The notes under the pieces were generated by a model, which was not told the DNA's origin, did no database searches, and saw only the letters and a list, made by a program, of their open reading frames with translations. The position numbers and the translations under genes were made by a program. This document shows, piece after piece, positions 33,865 through 42,025 of a stretch of 64,000 bases of DNA. This DNA is from Micromonospora sp. DSM 45708 (GTDB lineage: Bacteria > Actinomycetota > Actinomycetes > Mycobacteriales > Micromonosporaceae): the NCBI RefSeq assembly GCF_039566955.1, contig NZ_CP154796.1:2976001-3040000 (forward strand), given 5' to 3'. Each line of letters opens with the position of its first letter. Position 1 is the stretch's first letter.

Positions 33865-35649
33865 GTGAGCGCGACCGACGAGCGTAGTGCGCTCGACCAC
33901 CCGGTGTCGTTGTTTGAGCATGCACGGCGACTGCATCTGCTGACGCCGCGGGGGCCACTGCCTGACGGAGGGCAGCCTCTTCCGGACAATGGCGACCATC
34001 CGAATACTCCGAGCTCCGAACGTAAACAGGCCTTGCTGACCGTGCTGCGGGTGTTCATCAGCAACCCGGCGCTGTCGCCCCAGGACCTGCACGAGCAATG
34101 CACCCATCTGGCGTTCGGCGCCAGGGCCGTGACTCGAGCACTGCAAGAACTCGCTCCCGAGGTCTCGCCGCGGCTTCTGCAGACGGCCCGGTGGCTCGTC
34201 ATGAACGGCACGGACCGGCGGGCAGTCCTGCTCGGGCTGGGGCTGTTCGACGGCAACGCGGAGCAGAGTGACGCCGACTCGATCAGGACCATTGGGCTGC
34301 TGCGCTTCGCGGAACGGCCGGCCATCGAGGCACTGGCGAAGATCCCCACCGCTGCGCAAGACCTCATCTGGCTCGCCGAACGATCACGGAACCACTCCCG
34401 GACCGTCGCCGCGGCCGCGTTGGCCGGACATCCCGACCCGGCGGTACGTCAATGGGTGCTGTCGACGCCACGAGACCTGCTGTCCAGCGACCTCGCGCGG
34501 CAGATCGCCGAAAGGTACTCACTGGCGGAGACACTCGGCCGCCCGGTCGTGGACGACCGCACGTGGGATCAGGCGGGAAATCTGCTGCTCGCGATGACCA
34601 GCACCCGCAACTACCGGTATGAGATCAACCGGTACGACCAGGCCGCTGTTGCCTATCAGCGGTGGGTCGCCCTCGCCGGCACGAGACCGGCCACGCTGGA
34701 ACGGGCAGCTCTGCTGACCATGATCGCCGAGGACCTGCGCACCGGCCCGGCAGCACCAGTAGCCTGCGGTATCCGCCAAGGCCTCATCGACCAGATCAAC
34801 GACGTTCTGACCTCCGCACCGTGGACCGACATGCTGAACCGAAGCGCGGGTGCCGACGATCCGATCGAGGCCAGACGCGCCGCCTGGATCATCGACCAGA
34901 CGGCCCGCAACGGCGTCCCCGAGCAACGATTCGCCATCCGTGTCGTGGTTCCCGACCCGAGTCCAGCCGGATTCCCGCAAATCGAGGCTCGGATCATCAT
35001 CGCCGGAATGCCGATCGTCGCGACCATCTTCGACAAAGGCCCCGCCGAGGAACCAGAACGGCTGATCTACAGCGGGCGACTCAGAGCTACGACCGAACCC
35101 AAAGAGGTCCGGCTCGCCGAGGCGTACTGCACCGAGGGCTGCTGCGGTGGGCTGTACGTCACGATCGTGCGTGACGGGCCCGAGGTGATCTGGAAGGACT
35201 GGCGCTCCTCCACGCCAGGCGACCCGCCACCGGAAATGCGGTTCGACGCGACACAATACGACCGGGAGATCATCCGAGCCGAGCAGGACCATACCTGGGA
35301 ATGGCCGGCCAGAACCTTGGCCCGGCGGGTCGCCGATCGCCTCCGCGCTGATCCGACGATCTTGAACCGGTGGGACTGCGCCCCCGGCTGGTGCACAGCC
35401 TGGTTAAAGGAGTACGACCTCGCACGCCTGACGTTCAACCACCCAGCCCGCACCAACTCGTTCAGCGATCCGTCCATACAGTTCGGCCTCGTGGTCGATG
35501 TTTATGGTCAAGACCCGGACCTGCTGGCCACCGAGATCATCGAGTCGATGAAGAACGTCGATCCGAAGTCCACCGCAGAGATGATCGGTGGCAGCAAGGA
35601 CACGGCCGAAAAGCTCGGCCTTGCCTACCGGAAGCCAAACCGCTGGTAG
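33865..35649 (+). CDS. transposon cargo protein of unknown function
   Basis: 594 residues from GTG at 33865. The first ~330 residues are repeated short helices (LARHP-like AALAGHPDPAVRQWVLSTPR), a HEAT/armadillo-like solenoid. The C-terminal ~230 residues are more beta-rich, with the striking LAEAYCTEGCCGGLYVTIVR, and a second Cys/Trp stretch RWDCAPGWCTAWL. No catalytic motif is recognised. Codon use is less GC3-rich than the neighbours, so recent transfer is likely. An 11-codon frame, MTKRIESFPVQ, starts at 33834 and its TGA overlaps this GTG, which may couple translation. The stop overlaps the inner end of a repeat-like sequence at the junction with the transposase remnant. A defence or stress role is possible but only by analogy with other cargo. 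Confidence 0.75.
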   Translation: MSATDERSALDHPVSLFEHARRLHLLTPRGPLPDGGQPLPDNGDHPNTPSSERKQALLTVLRVFISNPALSPQDLHEQCTHLAFGARAVTRALQELAPEVSPRLLQTARWLVMNGTDRRAVLLGLGLFDGNAEQSDADSIRTIGLLRFAERPAIEALAKIPTAAQDLIWLAERSRNHSRTVAAAALAGHPDPAVRQWVLSTPRDLLSSDLARQIAERYSLAETLGRPVVDDRTWDQAGNLLLAMTSTRNYRYEINRYDQAAVAYQRWVALAGTRPATLERAALLTMIAEDLRTGPAAPVACGIRQGLIDQINDVLTSAPWTDMLNRSAGADDPIEARRAAWIIDQTARNGVPEQRFAIRVVVPDPSPAGFPQIEARIIIAGMPIVATIFDKGPAEEPERLIYSGRLRATTEPKEVRLAEAYCTEGCCGGLYVTIVRDGPEVIWKDWRSSTPGDPPPEMRFDATQYDREIIRAEQDHTWEWPARTLARRVADRLRADPTILNRWDCAPGWCTAWLKEYDLARLTFNHPARTNSFSDPSIQFGLVVDVYGQDPDLLATEIIESMKNVDPKSTAEMIGGSKDTAEKLGLAYRKPNRW

Positions 35650-35651
35650 CC

Positions 35652-36517
35652 GATCTTGTCGACCAGCTGAACCAACAGATCCACCAACCCATCGGTGATC
35701 TCCGTCGTCCGCCGGTGGCGCAACGGGGCCAGCAGCGTCAGCCGCACGTCCCGGTTCGACTCCTCCAGATCTGAGGGGTAGCTACGGGCAGCCCGGTGCC
35801 GCCACTCGTCGGCGAGGCGTTCCGACCAGCCCTCGAACAACGCCACCGGCAGGCCCAGCGCCCGGACCCGGCGCAGCTTGCCGACCTCGGCAAGGAATGT
35901 ATCCACCCCCAGCGGCCCCGGGTCGGCCTTCAACTCCGACAGGAACGTCTCCCCGCCACCGGCCGCGTCCGGCGACGGCCGGTACAGCGACTCCAGACGG
36001 CCGCCGGCCTCGACTGCGTCCAACCGCTGCTCGATCGTGGTGCAGAACCGTTTCTCGAACAGGTCAGCGCCGACCCGGCCAGCCGCGAGATCTGCCCGAA
36101 CGACGGCGGCTCCAGGTGCAGCACCCGGCACTGCGCCAGCACCGCATCCCGCAACTGCTCGCTGGCGCACACATCCCGGGCCAGCCACTCGGTCAGCTTC
36201 TGTTGGTCGGCCTCGGAACACTCCCGGAACCCCAGGGCAGCACGAATCTGTGCCCGGTGACTTTCGATCGTCCGCCCGGACCACCTGTAGTCGGCGAACA
36301 GTTGCGGATCGACCTTGACCTGCTCGGCCAGGTAGCTCACCGCCGGTTCCGGTACCTCGGCCGCGTACTGCGGGAATCGGCCTTCGATCTCGAAGAACTT
36401 CAGCAAAGCGACGAACCCCAGCCGGGTCACCCCGGTCTTGTTGGCCACCAACTCCCAGTCCGAATCCAGCAACGTCCAGTACGCGATCAGATCCTCGGGA
36501 TCCCAGTCACGGCGCAT
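35652..36517 (-). pseudogene. Tn3-family transposase, N-terminal (DUF4158) fragment, frameshifted and truncated
   Basis: From ATG at 36515-36517 it reads MRRDWDPEDLIAYWTLLDSD, NKTGVTRLGFVALLKFFEIE and DYRWSGRTIESHRAQIRAAL, the N-terminal DUF4158 region of Tn3-family transposases. At ~36070 a one-base shift moves coding to the frame DLFEKRFCTTIEQRLDAVEA, which continues to LVDLLVQLVDKI at 35652, where similarity stops. About 290 of the usual ~1000 residues remain; the DDE catalytic domain is absent. This identifies the element as Tn3-like. Confidence 0.82.
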
Positions 36518-36557
36518 GCATCGACCAACGACCCGCCACCCATCCACGAACTCGGAT

Positions 36558-36596
36558 GATCGGCTACTTTGGGGCTCGCCGCAGCTTCGGGAGTCC
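36558..36596 (-). repeat. right terminal inverted repeat
   Basis: The minus strand reads GGACTCCCGAAGCTGCGGCG then AGCCCCAAAGTAGCCGATC, the inverted partner of 32531-32570. It lies 40 bases upstream of the transposase start codon and 52 bases before the HNH gene outside the element. Confidence 0.8.
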
Positions 36597-36648
36597 GGGG
36601 CCTGGAAGGTCCGCGCGGTGGTCGATGCCGCCGGCCTATGCTCGCCGG

Positions 36649-37107
36649 ATGCTGTCCCAGGTGACCGGGCTGTCCCGACACTTCACGCAGGAGTCCCTGC
36701 GGGCCTACCTGTTGGCGCGGTCGACCCGCCAGCCCGGCGGCTGCCTGGTCGTGCGCGGTTACGGCAGCCGACGCGGGGTGCACCAGAAGGTGGCCGGCCG
36801 GGCGTGGGCGCACGTCGCCGCGTACGCGGTCTTCGTCGGCGGGTACCGGCCGGGTCTGGAGGTGCGCCACGACTGCGGCGTGCTCGACTGCATCGAGCCG
36901 ACCCACCTGCGTCAGCTCGGCCGTGGCGACAACCGCCGCGAGCGGCGGCAGCAGCCGACGTGCCGCAACGGGCACGAGCGGGAGGTCGACCCCGGCACCG
37001 GGCGGTTCCGGAAGGTGTGCCGGCACTGCAACAGCGACGCCCAGCGGCGGTGGCGCGAGCGCCGCGCCGCCGAGGTGGCCGCCGCCAGGGCCGGTTATCG
37101 ACCCTGA
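36649..37107 (+). CDS. HNH endonuclease-like protein
   Basis: 152 residues from the ATG at 36649. The HNH-type zinc motif is in VRHDCGVLDCIEPTHLRQLG (His and Cys, Cys, His of the HNH_3-like group), after AHVAAYAVFVGGYRPGLE. A second CxxC pair follows (CRNGHE and CRHCN). Such proteins are often phage- or element-borne nicking enzymes. It sits just outside the right repeat of the transposon. ATG at 36625 is an alternative start. No partner nuclease or methylase nearby. Confidence 0.75.
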   Translation: MLSQVTGLSRHFTQESLRAYLLARSTRQPGGCLVVRGYGSRRGVHQKVAGRAWAHVAAYAVFVGGYRPGLEVRHDCGVLDCIEPTHLRQLGRGDNRRERRQQPTCRNGHEREVDPGTGRFRKVCRHCNSDAQRRWRERRAAEVAAARAGYRP

Positions 37108-37122
37108 ACGGCGATCCGGTCC

Positions 37123-37276
37123 TCAGCGGAGCTGCTCGGCGCGGTGCAGGTGATCGAAGGAATCTGGTCGACCGGGGCGACGCGGTGCCGGTCGGCGTGG
37201 GGGAGCCAGGCGATCTGCTCGTGAGGATCGCGCCGTGCCCCAGCCGGCTCCAGGCGACCTTGTCGATGCCGCGCAC
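37123..37276 (-). pseudogene. NUDIX hydrolase relic with internal deletion
   Basis: AGGAGG and GTG (37274-37276) open VRGIDKVAWSRLGHGAILTS, a typical NUDIX first strand. It jumps directly to the NUDIX C-terminus HEQIAWLPHADRHRVAPVDQ in another frame, and FDHLHRAEQLR with TGA at 37123 in the next. The NUDIX box with its catalytic Glu residues is gone. So an intragenic deletion plus frameshift has destroyed it. Confidence 0.65.
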
Positions 37277-37400
37277 CGTGGCCTCCTGTCGACCCGCGCC
37301 GCGCGGTACGCGGGCGGTCACACCAGCTTGAATCATTACGCACAAGAACTGTCATTATGGTGTCTCGACGGTTTGCCCCCATTTGGGCCACCTAATTTTC

Positions 37401-37420
37401 GTAATGTCATTACCGGTAAT
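37401..37420. promoter_or_regulatory. overlapping AT-rich palindromes in the 37.3-37.5 kb intergenic region
   Basis: GTAATG-T-CATTAC (37401-37413) overlaps the perfect 12-base palindrome ATTACCGGTAAT (37409-37420). TCATTA also occurs at ~37333 and ~37352. The 37.28-37.50 kb gap holds no gene; it is AT-rich against its surroundings. Probably operator sites for the SnoaL-like gene at 37510, or a remnant of transferred DNA. Confidence 0.5.
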
Positions 37421-37509
37421 CCAATAAGTGGCTGCGCCGGGCGGGCGCCGGTGCGCCGGGGATTCGCCTACGGTGGTGAGATCCCGACGGATCCACTCAG
37501 GAGGCCGGA

Positions 37510-37929
37510 ATGGCACCACCGTCACGCGAGGTCGTCGAGCGGGTCCTGCGCGCCGGCCGCGAGCAGGACGTCGAGACGTTCGTGGGCCTGATGGCCCCGG
37601 ACGGATACCTCGAGTGGCCGTTCCGGCCGGCGGGCGTGCCCGGGCGGGTGCAGGGGCGCCCGGCGATCCGCCGGCACCTGACCGGGACGGCCGGCTCCCT
37701 GATCACGGTCCACGAGCACCGCGACCTGGTGCGGCACGAGACCACCGATCCCGAGGTGGTCATCGTCGAGTACGAGGCCCACGGCACCGTGGTCGCGACC
37801 GGCGCGCCGTTCACGCAGACCGTGATCGCGGTGTTCCGGGTCCGGGCCGGTCTGATCGTGTCGTACCGCGACTACGTCAATCCCCTGCCCCTGATGGCGG
37901 CGCTCGCCGGCGCCACCGACGGGCGTTGA
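37510..37929 (+). CDS. SnoaL/NTF2-like protein
   Basis: 139 residues. CAGGAGG precedes the ATG. Single NTF2-like cone fold: VVERVLRAGREQDVETFVGL, DGYLEWPFRPAGVPGRVQGR, and the strand FTQTVIAVFRVRAGLIVSYR then DYVNPLPLM. Family members are polyketide cyclases, limonene-epoxide-hydrolase-like enzymes or ligand-binding proteins. It precedes the methyltransferase gene by 22 bases and is probably co-transcribed. Confidence 0.83.
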   Translation: MAPPSREVVERVLRAGREQDVETFVGLMAPDGYLEWPFRPAGVPGRVQGRPAIRRHLTGTAGSLITVHEHRDLVRHETTDPEVVIVEYEAHGTVVATGAPFTQTVIAVFRVRAGLIVSYRDYVNPLPLMAALAGATDGR

Positions 37930-37951
37930 GCCGGACGACAGGAGCACCCGC

Positions 37952-38731
37952 GTGGACCAGGACGACCGGCGCCGGCACTCCTCGTCGTTCGGCGCGGCGG
38001 CGACCGCGTACGCCGAGCACCGCCCGGACTACGCGCAGGCCGCAGTGCGGTGGGCGATCGAGCCCGCCCCCGGCCGCCGGGTGCTGGACCTCGGCGCCGG
38101 CACCGGCAAACTGACCGCCACGCTGGGCGCGGTCGGCGCCGACGTCACCGCCGTCGAACCGGACCCGGCGATGCTGGCCGAGCTGCGCCGCGCGCTGCCG
38201 GGCGTTCGCGCGCTGCCCGGCAGCGCCGAGGCGGTCCCGCTGCCGGACGCGTCCGTCGACGCGGTGCTGGCCGGCAACGCCATGCACCGGTTCGACATGG
38301 CGCTCGCCGGCCCGGAGATCGCCCGGGTCCTCGCACCCGGCGGCGTCCTAGCCGGCCTGTGGAACGTGCTGGACGACGAGGTCGACTGGGTCGCCGGCCT
38401 GGCCGAGGTCGGCGGCAGCGCGGTCGTCGGCCCACGCGACACCCCGGCCGGCTGGCGGGCCGAGACGGCGCGGATGCACCTGCCCGGCAACGGCGCGCCG
38501 GCCCGGTTCGACGTGCCCGAGCAGGCCGCGTTCCCGCACGGGCAGCGCCGCACCGCCGACTCCCTGGCGGCGACGCTCGCCACCCGGGCGGGCCTGCTGG
38601 TGATGCCGGCGTCGGAGCGGCACGCCACGCTCGACCGCATCCGGGCGTTCCTGGCCAGCCGGCCGGAGACCGCGCACGGCGAGCTCACGCTCCCGATGCG
38701 CACCTGCGTGCTGCGGGTACGGCGACGGTGA
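37952..38731 (+). CDS. class I SAM-dependent methyltransferase
   Basis: 259 residues, GTG start. The SAM motif I is VLDLGAGTGKLTATLG (~45-60), with VTAVEPDPAML as motif II and AVLAGNAMHRFDM as post-II. Methyltransf_11/25-like. The first 20 residues match the small-molecule methyltransferases that begin SSFGAAATAYAEHRPDY. Substrate unknown. Four-base overlap with a small ORF at its end. Confidence 0.87.
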   Translation: MDQDDRRRHSSSFGAAATAYAEHRPDYAQAAVRWAIEPAPGRRVLDLGAGTGKLTATLGAVGADVTAVEPDPAMLAELRRALPGVRALPGSAEAVPLPDASVDAVLAGNAMHRFDMALAGPEIARVLAPGGVLAGLWNVLDDEVDWVAGLAEVGGSAVVGPRDTPAGWRAETARMHLPGNGAPARFDVPEQAAFPHGQRRTADSLAATLATRAGLLVMPASERHATLDRIRAFLASRPETAHGELTLPMRTCVLRVRRR

Positions 38732-38892
38732 CGCCCTCCCCCGAGTCCGGGATGACCGGCGCGGACGTCCGGGCCGCCGCCGCGAGGAGCGCCGTGCTGC
38801 CGCCGGCCGCCGGCCGGTACGCGCGGGTCACCCGGCCCACCACCTACCGGCACCTCGTCAGCCTGCCCACCGAGACACCGTCCTCCCGCTGA
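38728..38892 (+). CDS. small ORF coupled to the methyltransferase
   Basis: 54 codons from a GTG whose GTGA overlaps the methyltransferase stop. It reads VTPSPESGMTGADVRAAAAR, then PTTYRHLVSLPTETPSSR at the end. Third positions are almost all G or C, as in true genes here. No family is recognised and no membrane helix is seen. The coupling supports translation, but the frame could be a chance extension. Confidence 0.42.
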   Translation: MTPSPESGMTGADVRAAAARSAVLPPAAGRYARVTRPTTYRHLVSLPTETPSSR

Positions 38893-38987
38893 CGAATACC
38901 GCAAATTCCCTCATGGGCGCAGTTCAGGGTTCGATCGGGGTCTATCCGGATTTACCCGGGCCAACCGAGCGTTGAAAGATCGATTCC

Positions 38988-40406
38988 ATGGAATCTCTGC
39001 TCACCGTGTTGCTGGCCGCGGCCATGGTGCCCGTCCCAGTGTCTGCGGCGCCCGCCGCAGCCCTCGACTGGCGTGCCTGCGGCACCACGCCGGGCGCCGA
39101 GTGCGCCACCCTGACCGTCCCGGTCGACTGGTCCCATCCGGACGGTCCGACAATCGGCCTGTCGGTGGCCCGCCGACCGGCGACCGACCCGGTGCGCCGA
39201 GTCGGAACGTTGGTCTTCGGCCCAGGTGGCCCGTGGGACTCCGGCGTCGAGCGGGTCCGCGACAACAACGGCCGGTTCAGCACCCTGCAGAGCCGGTTCG
39301 ACATCGTGAGCTTCGACCCGCGCGGCTCGCACGACAGTCATCCGGTCCAGTGCGACGACGCACTGGTCGCGGCGGCACCCAACCCGGTGCTCAAGAGCCA
39401 GGCCGACTTCGACGCCATGCTCGCGTACAACCGCAGGCTGTGGGCGGACTGCCGGCAACGCACCGGCGACCTCTGGGATCACGCCGACATGCTGAGCAAC
39501 ATCCGCGACCTGGACGCGCTACGGGCTGCGCTCGGCGAGCGGCAGCTGACCTTCCACGGCAGCTCGTACGGCACCCTGCTCGGTGAGCAGTACGCTGAGC
39601 GCTACCCCGCCCGGGTGCGCGCCATGGTGCTGGAGAGCGTGGTCGACCACAGCGTGGCAACGACCGGCGCGTTCCTGACCACTCAGGCGTCGGCGTACGA
39701 AGACGCATTCGACGACTTCGCCGCCTGGTGCCGCGGCGACGTCACGTGCGCGCTGCACGACGAGGACGTACCGACCGTGTGGAACGGCCTGTTCGCCGCG
39801 GCCGGCGCCGGGCAGCGGGACTTCACCCCGTTCGACCTGGTCGCAGTCACCCTCAAGCTGCTGAGGGACGCCGCGTACCCCAGGCTGGCCAGCTACCTGG
39901 CCGCGGTCCACGCGGGTGGTCCCGGGCAGCGGGTGCCGAGTCTCGGCGTGGTCGTCCCGGCGTTCTGCGCGGACTGGTCCATCCCGGTGCGCGACTACGC
40001 CCAGTATGCGAACCTGATGCGCCGGGCGGCAGTTGCGGCGCCGGACACCCACTACCCGGCGCAGGTATTCGCGCTGAGCATGTGCCTCGGCTGGGAGCGG
40101 GTGACGAATCCGCAACACGTCCTGCGGGTGCGGACCGCCACCCCGCTGTTGCTGCTCAACTCCCGGCATGATCCGGCCACCGGGTGGAGCTGGGCCCGCT
40201 CGGTCGAGCACCAGCTGAGCCGGCACGGCGTGCTGGTGACCTACGAGGGCGCCGGGCACGGCGCCTACAGCCTCAGCACCTGCGTCCAACGGCTCACCGA
40301 CGACTACCTCATCTCGCGAACCGTGCCGCCGCGCGGCACCAGCTGCCCCCGTGAACAAGATCCAGGAATGCCGGTAGGAACCGGCGTCGCACCCCGCCAG
40401 AGATGA
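38988..40406 (+). CDS. secreted alpha/beta hydrolase of the tripeptidyl-aminopeptidase type (S33)
   Basis: 472 residues. Signal peptide MESLLTVLLAAAMVPVPVSA. The mature protein opens LDWRACGTTPGAECATLTVP, with the oxyanion loop FGPGGPWDSG at ~77, nucleophile elbow GSSYGTLLGEQY (Ser ~186), catalytic Asp in SRHDPATG and His in GAGHGAY. C-terminal Cys-containing TAP-like region. It belongs with SlpD/SlpE and tripeptidyl aminopeptidases of Streptomyces: extracellular exopeptidases or esterases. The usual GGPG(G/A)SG has Trp-Asp in place of small residues. Confidence 0.88.
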   Translation: MESLLTVLLAAAMVPVPVSAAPAAALDWRACGTTPGAECATLTVPVDWSHPDGPTIGLSVARRPATDPVRRVGTLVFGPGGPWDSGVERVRDNNGRFSTLQSRFDIVSFDPRGSHDSHPVQCDDALVAAAPNPVLKSQADFDAMLAYNRRLWADCRQRTGDLWDHADMLSNIRDLDALRAALGERQLTFHGSSYGTLLGEQYAERYPARVRAMVLESVVDHSVATTGAFLTTQASAYEDAFDDFAAWCRGDVTCALHDEDVPTVWNGLFAAAGAGQRDFTPFDLVAVTLKLLRDAAYPRLASYLAAVHAGGPGQRVPSLGVVVPAFCADWSIPVRDYAQYANLMRRAAVAAPDTHYPAQVFALSMCLGWERVTNPQHVLRVRTATPLLLLNSRHDPATGWSWARSVEHQLSRHGVLVTYEGAGHGAYSLSTCVQRLTDDYLISRTVPPRGTSCPREQDPGMPVGTGVAPRQR

Positions 40407-40437
40407 TCTTTCGACTGAGCAGGGCCGCCGGCGCGGG

Positions 40438-41319
40438 TCAGTTCGTCGGGTCGGGCGCTCCGGTGAACGCGGAGACGTGGTCGGCGGCCCACTGGCGGAA
40501 CGTCCGCGCCGGCGTGCCGAGCAGGTGTGACACCGTGGAGGTGACGTGTGCCGGACGCCCCGACGTGGCGCGCCACGCGGCCAGCAGCATGTCCACGGCG
40601 GGACGTGCCGCCTCCGGGGCCTCGCGCCGGAACTCGTCGGGCGACAGGTCCTCGAACGCGATCGGCCGACCCAGGGCGGCGCCGATGAGGCTGACCTGCT
40701 CGGCCTGACTGAGCGACTCGGGGCCGGTCAGGACGTAGTCACCGCCGGCGTGCCCGTTCTCGGACAGGGTCCGCGCGACGACCGCGGCGACGTCCCGATC
40801 GTCGACGGGGGCCGTCTCGGCCGCCCCGTACGGCCACCGGACCACAGCGTCGCGACGGATCGCCGGGGCCCACCAGTGCAGGGCGTTCGATGCGAACATC
40901 CCCGGCCGGACGATCGTCGCGTCGACACCGGTCGCCGCGATGAGCTGCTCGACCCGGGCGTGCAGCGTCGCCATCGGATTCGGCTGCTGGAAGAACGGGT
41001 GCGGGGTCCGGTGTGGTGCGGACAGGTAGACGACCCGTCGCGTGTGGGCGGCCAGCCGGTCGACGACAGCGGACGCGGTGCGCGGTGGGGCGGTCCAGAC
41101 CAGGAAGACGGCGCTGACGGCGGTCAGCGCGGTGTCGAGCGATTCGGGGACGGTGAGGTCACCGGTGACGACCTCGACGGTGGTGGGCAGCGTCGCCGCC
41201 GACTCGGGGCGGCGTACGAGGGCGCGGACCGGGACGCCCGCGTCGATCAGCTGATCGATCACGGCGCGCCCGACCCGGCCGGTCGCCCCGGTGACGAGAA
41301 CCACGTCGGTATGTTCCAT
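40438..41319 (-). CDS. NmrA-like NAD(P)-binding oxidoreductase
   Basis: 293 residues from the ATG at 41317-41319 (MEHTDVVLVTGATGRVGRAV). The GxxGxxG motif is at the start, with VPVRALVRRPES and VEVVTGDLTVPESL following as in NmrA/QOR2-like atypical SDRs. The catalytic Tyr/Lys are not conserved, consistent with sensor or quinone-reductase-like enzymes. It is divergent from a TetR gene with shared operators, so that repressor likely controls it. An ATG pair four codons upstream is an alternative start. Confidence 0.84.
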   Translation of the reverse strand: MEHTDVVLVTGATGRVGRAVIDQLIDAGVPVRALVRRPESAATLPTTVEVVTGDLTVPESLDTALTAVSAVFLVWTAPPRTASAVVDRLAAHTRRVVYLSAPHRTPHPFFQQPNPMATLHARVEQLIAATGVDATIVRPGMFASNALHWWAPAIRRDAVVRWPYGAAETAPVDDRDVAAVVARTLSENGHAGGDYVLTGPESLSQAEQVSLIGAALGRPIAFEDLSPDEFRREAPEAARPAVDMLLAAWRATSGRPAHVTSTVSHLLGTPARTFRQWAADHVSAFTGAPDPTN

Positions 41320-41334
41320 GGGAACCATCAAACC

Positions 41335-41374
41335 GTTACCCGGTTAAAAACGCAACCCGGTAACTCTTGTTACC
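41335..41374. promoter_or_regulatory. GTTACC operator cluster between NmrA-like and TetR genes
   Basis: GTTACCCGGTT (41335-41345) and AACCCGGTAAC (41354-41364) are inverted repeats matching 10 of 11 positions. The second overlaps another exact dyad, GGTAAC-N4-GTTACC (41359-41374). Nine bases before the TetR GTG. Very likely binding sites of that TetR protein. Confidence 0.68.
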
Positions 41375-41382
41375 CTGGCGCG

Positions 41383-41997
41383 GTGAGCGAGCCGGACGGG
41401 CTGCGGGCCCGCAAGAAGGCGCAGACCCGGGGCGCGATCGCCGATGCCGCGATCACGCTGTTCCTGGCGCGCGGGTTCGAGCAGGTGTCGGTGTCCGACA
41501 TCGCGGCGACGGCCGAGGTGTCGAAACCGACCCTGTTCCGCTACTTCGCGACCAAGGAGGACCTGGTCCTGCACCGGTTCGCCGACCACAACGGTGAGGC
41601 CGCACGCGTGGTACGCGCTCGCCGGCCCGACGTCCCGCCGATGACGGCGCTGCACCGGCATTTTCGGGCCGGCCTCGACCGCTTCGAGCCGGTGACCGGC
41701 CTCAACGATCACCCCCAGGTGGTGGAATTCCATCGGCTGGTGTTCAACACGCCGAGCCTGGCGGGACGGCTCACGCAGTACCTGCTCGACGACGAGGAAG
41801 CACTGGCGGCGGCCCTCGGCCCGGGCATCGGGGCCCGGCTGCAGGCCGCCCAGGTGATCGCCGTGCAGCGCGTGCTGGCGCGGAACAACTGGCAGAAGAT
41901 CGCCGACGGGCGGCCCGCCCGCGAGGTCCGCCCCGAGGCGGTCGTCGACGCGGACCGCGCCTTCGCCCAACTGAGCCGGGCGGCGGGCGACTCCTAG
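41383..41997 (+). CDS. TetR-family transcriptional regulator
   Basis: 204 residues from GTG at 41383. HTH: KAQTRGAIADAAITLFLARG and VSVSDIAATAEVSKPTLFRY with FATKEDLV. The C-terminal ligand domain is of the usual helical type (RLVFNTPSLAGRLTQYLLDD). Immediately downstream of GTTACC palindromes and divergent from the NmrA-like gene; autorepressor and repressor of that gene is the natural reading. Confidence 0.9.
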   Translation: MSEPDGLRARKKAQTRGAIADAAITLFLARGFEQVSVSDIAATAEVSKPTLFRYFATKEDLVLHRFADHNGEAARVVRARRPDVPPMTALHRHFRAGLDRFEPVTGLNDHPQVVEFHRLVFNTPSLAGRLTQYLLDDEEALAAALGPGIGARLQAAQVIAVQRVLARNNWQKIADGRPAREVRPEAVVDADRAFAQLSRAAGDS

Positions 41998-42025
41998 CCC
42001 GCTCTCCGGCGACCCGCGGTCGGCC

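Larger units (their letters stand above)
32531..36596. mobile_element. decayed Tn3-like transposon with TnpI-type recombinase and cargo gene
   Basis: About 4.07 kb between two ~39-base inverted repeats. Inside, from left: a broken TnpI-like tyrosine recombinase (minus), an 11-6-11 recombination site with an extra direct repeat, a plus-strand gene of unknown function, and the 5' part of a Tn3-family transposase (minus) starting 40 bases inside the right repeat. The layout is close to the Tn4430 branch of Tn3 transposons, which resolve cointegrates with TnpI at an internal site. Transposase and recombinase are both dead, so the element is immobile unless helped in trans. No clear 5-bp target duplication is seen. 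Confidence 0.72.

Noticed and set aside
32520..36610. Target-site duplication at the ends of the Tn3-like element
   Set aside because: Flanks are GGCCC on the left and GGGGC on the right; no exact 5-base direct repeat can be aligned.
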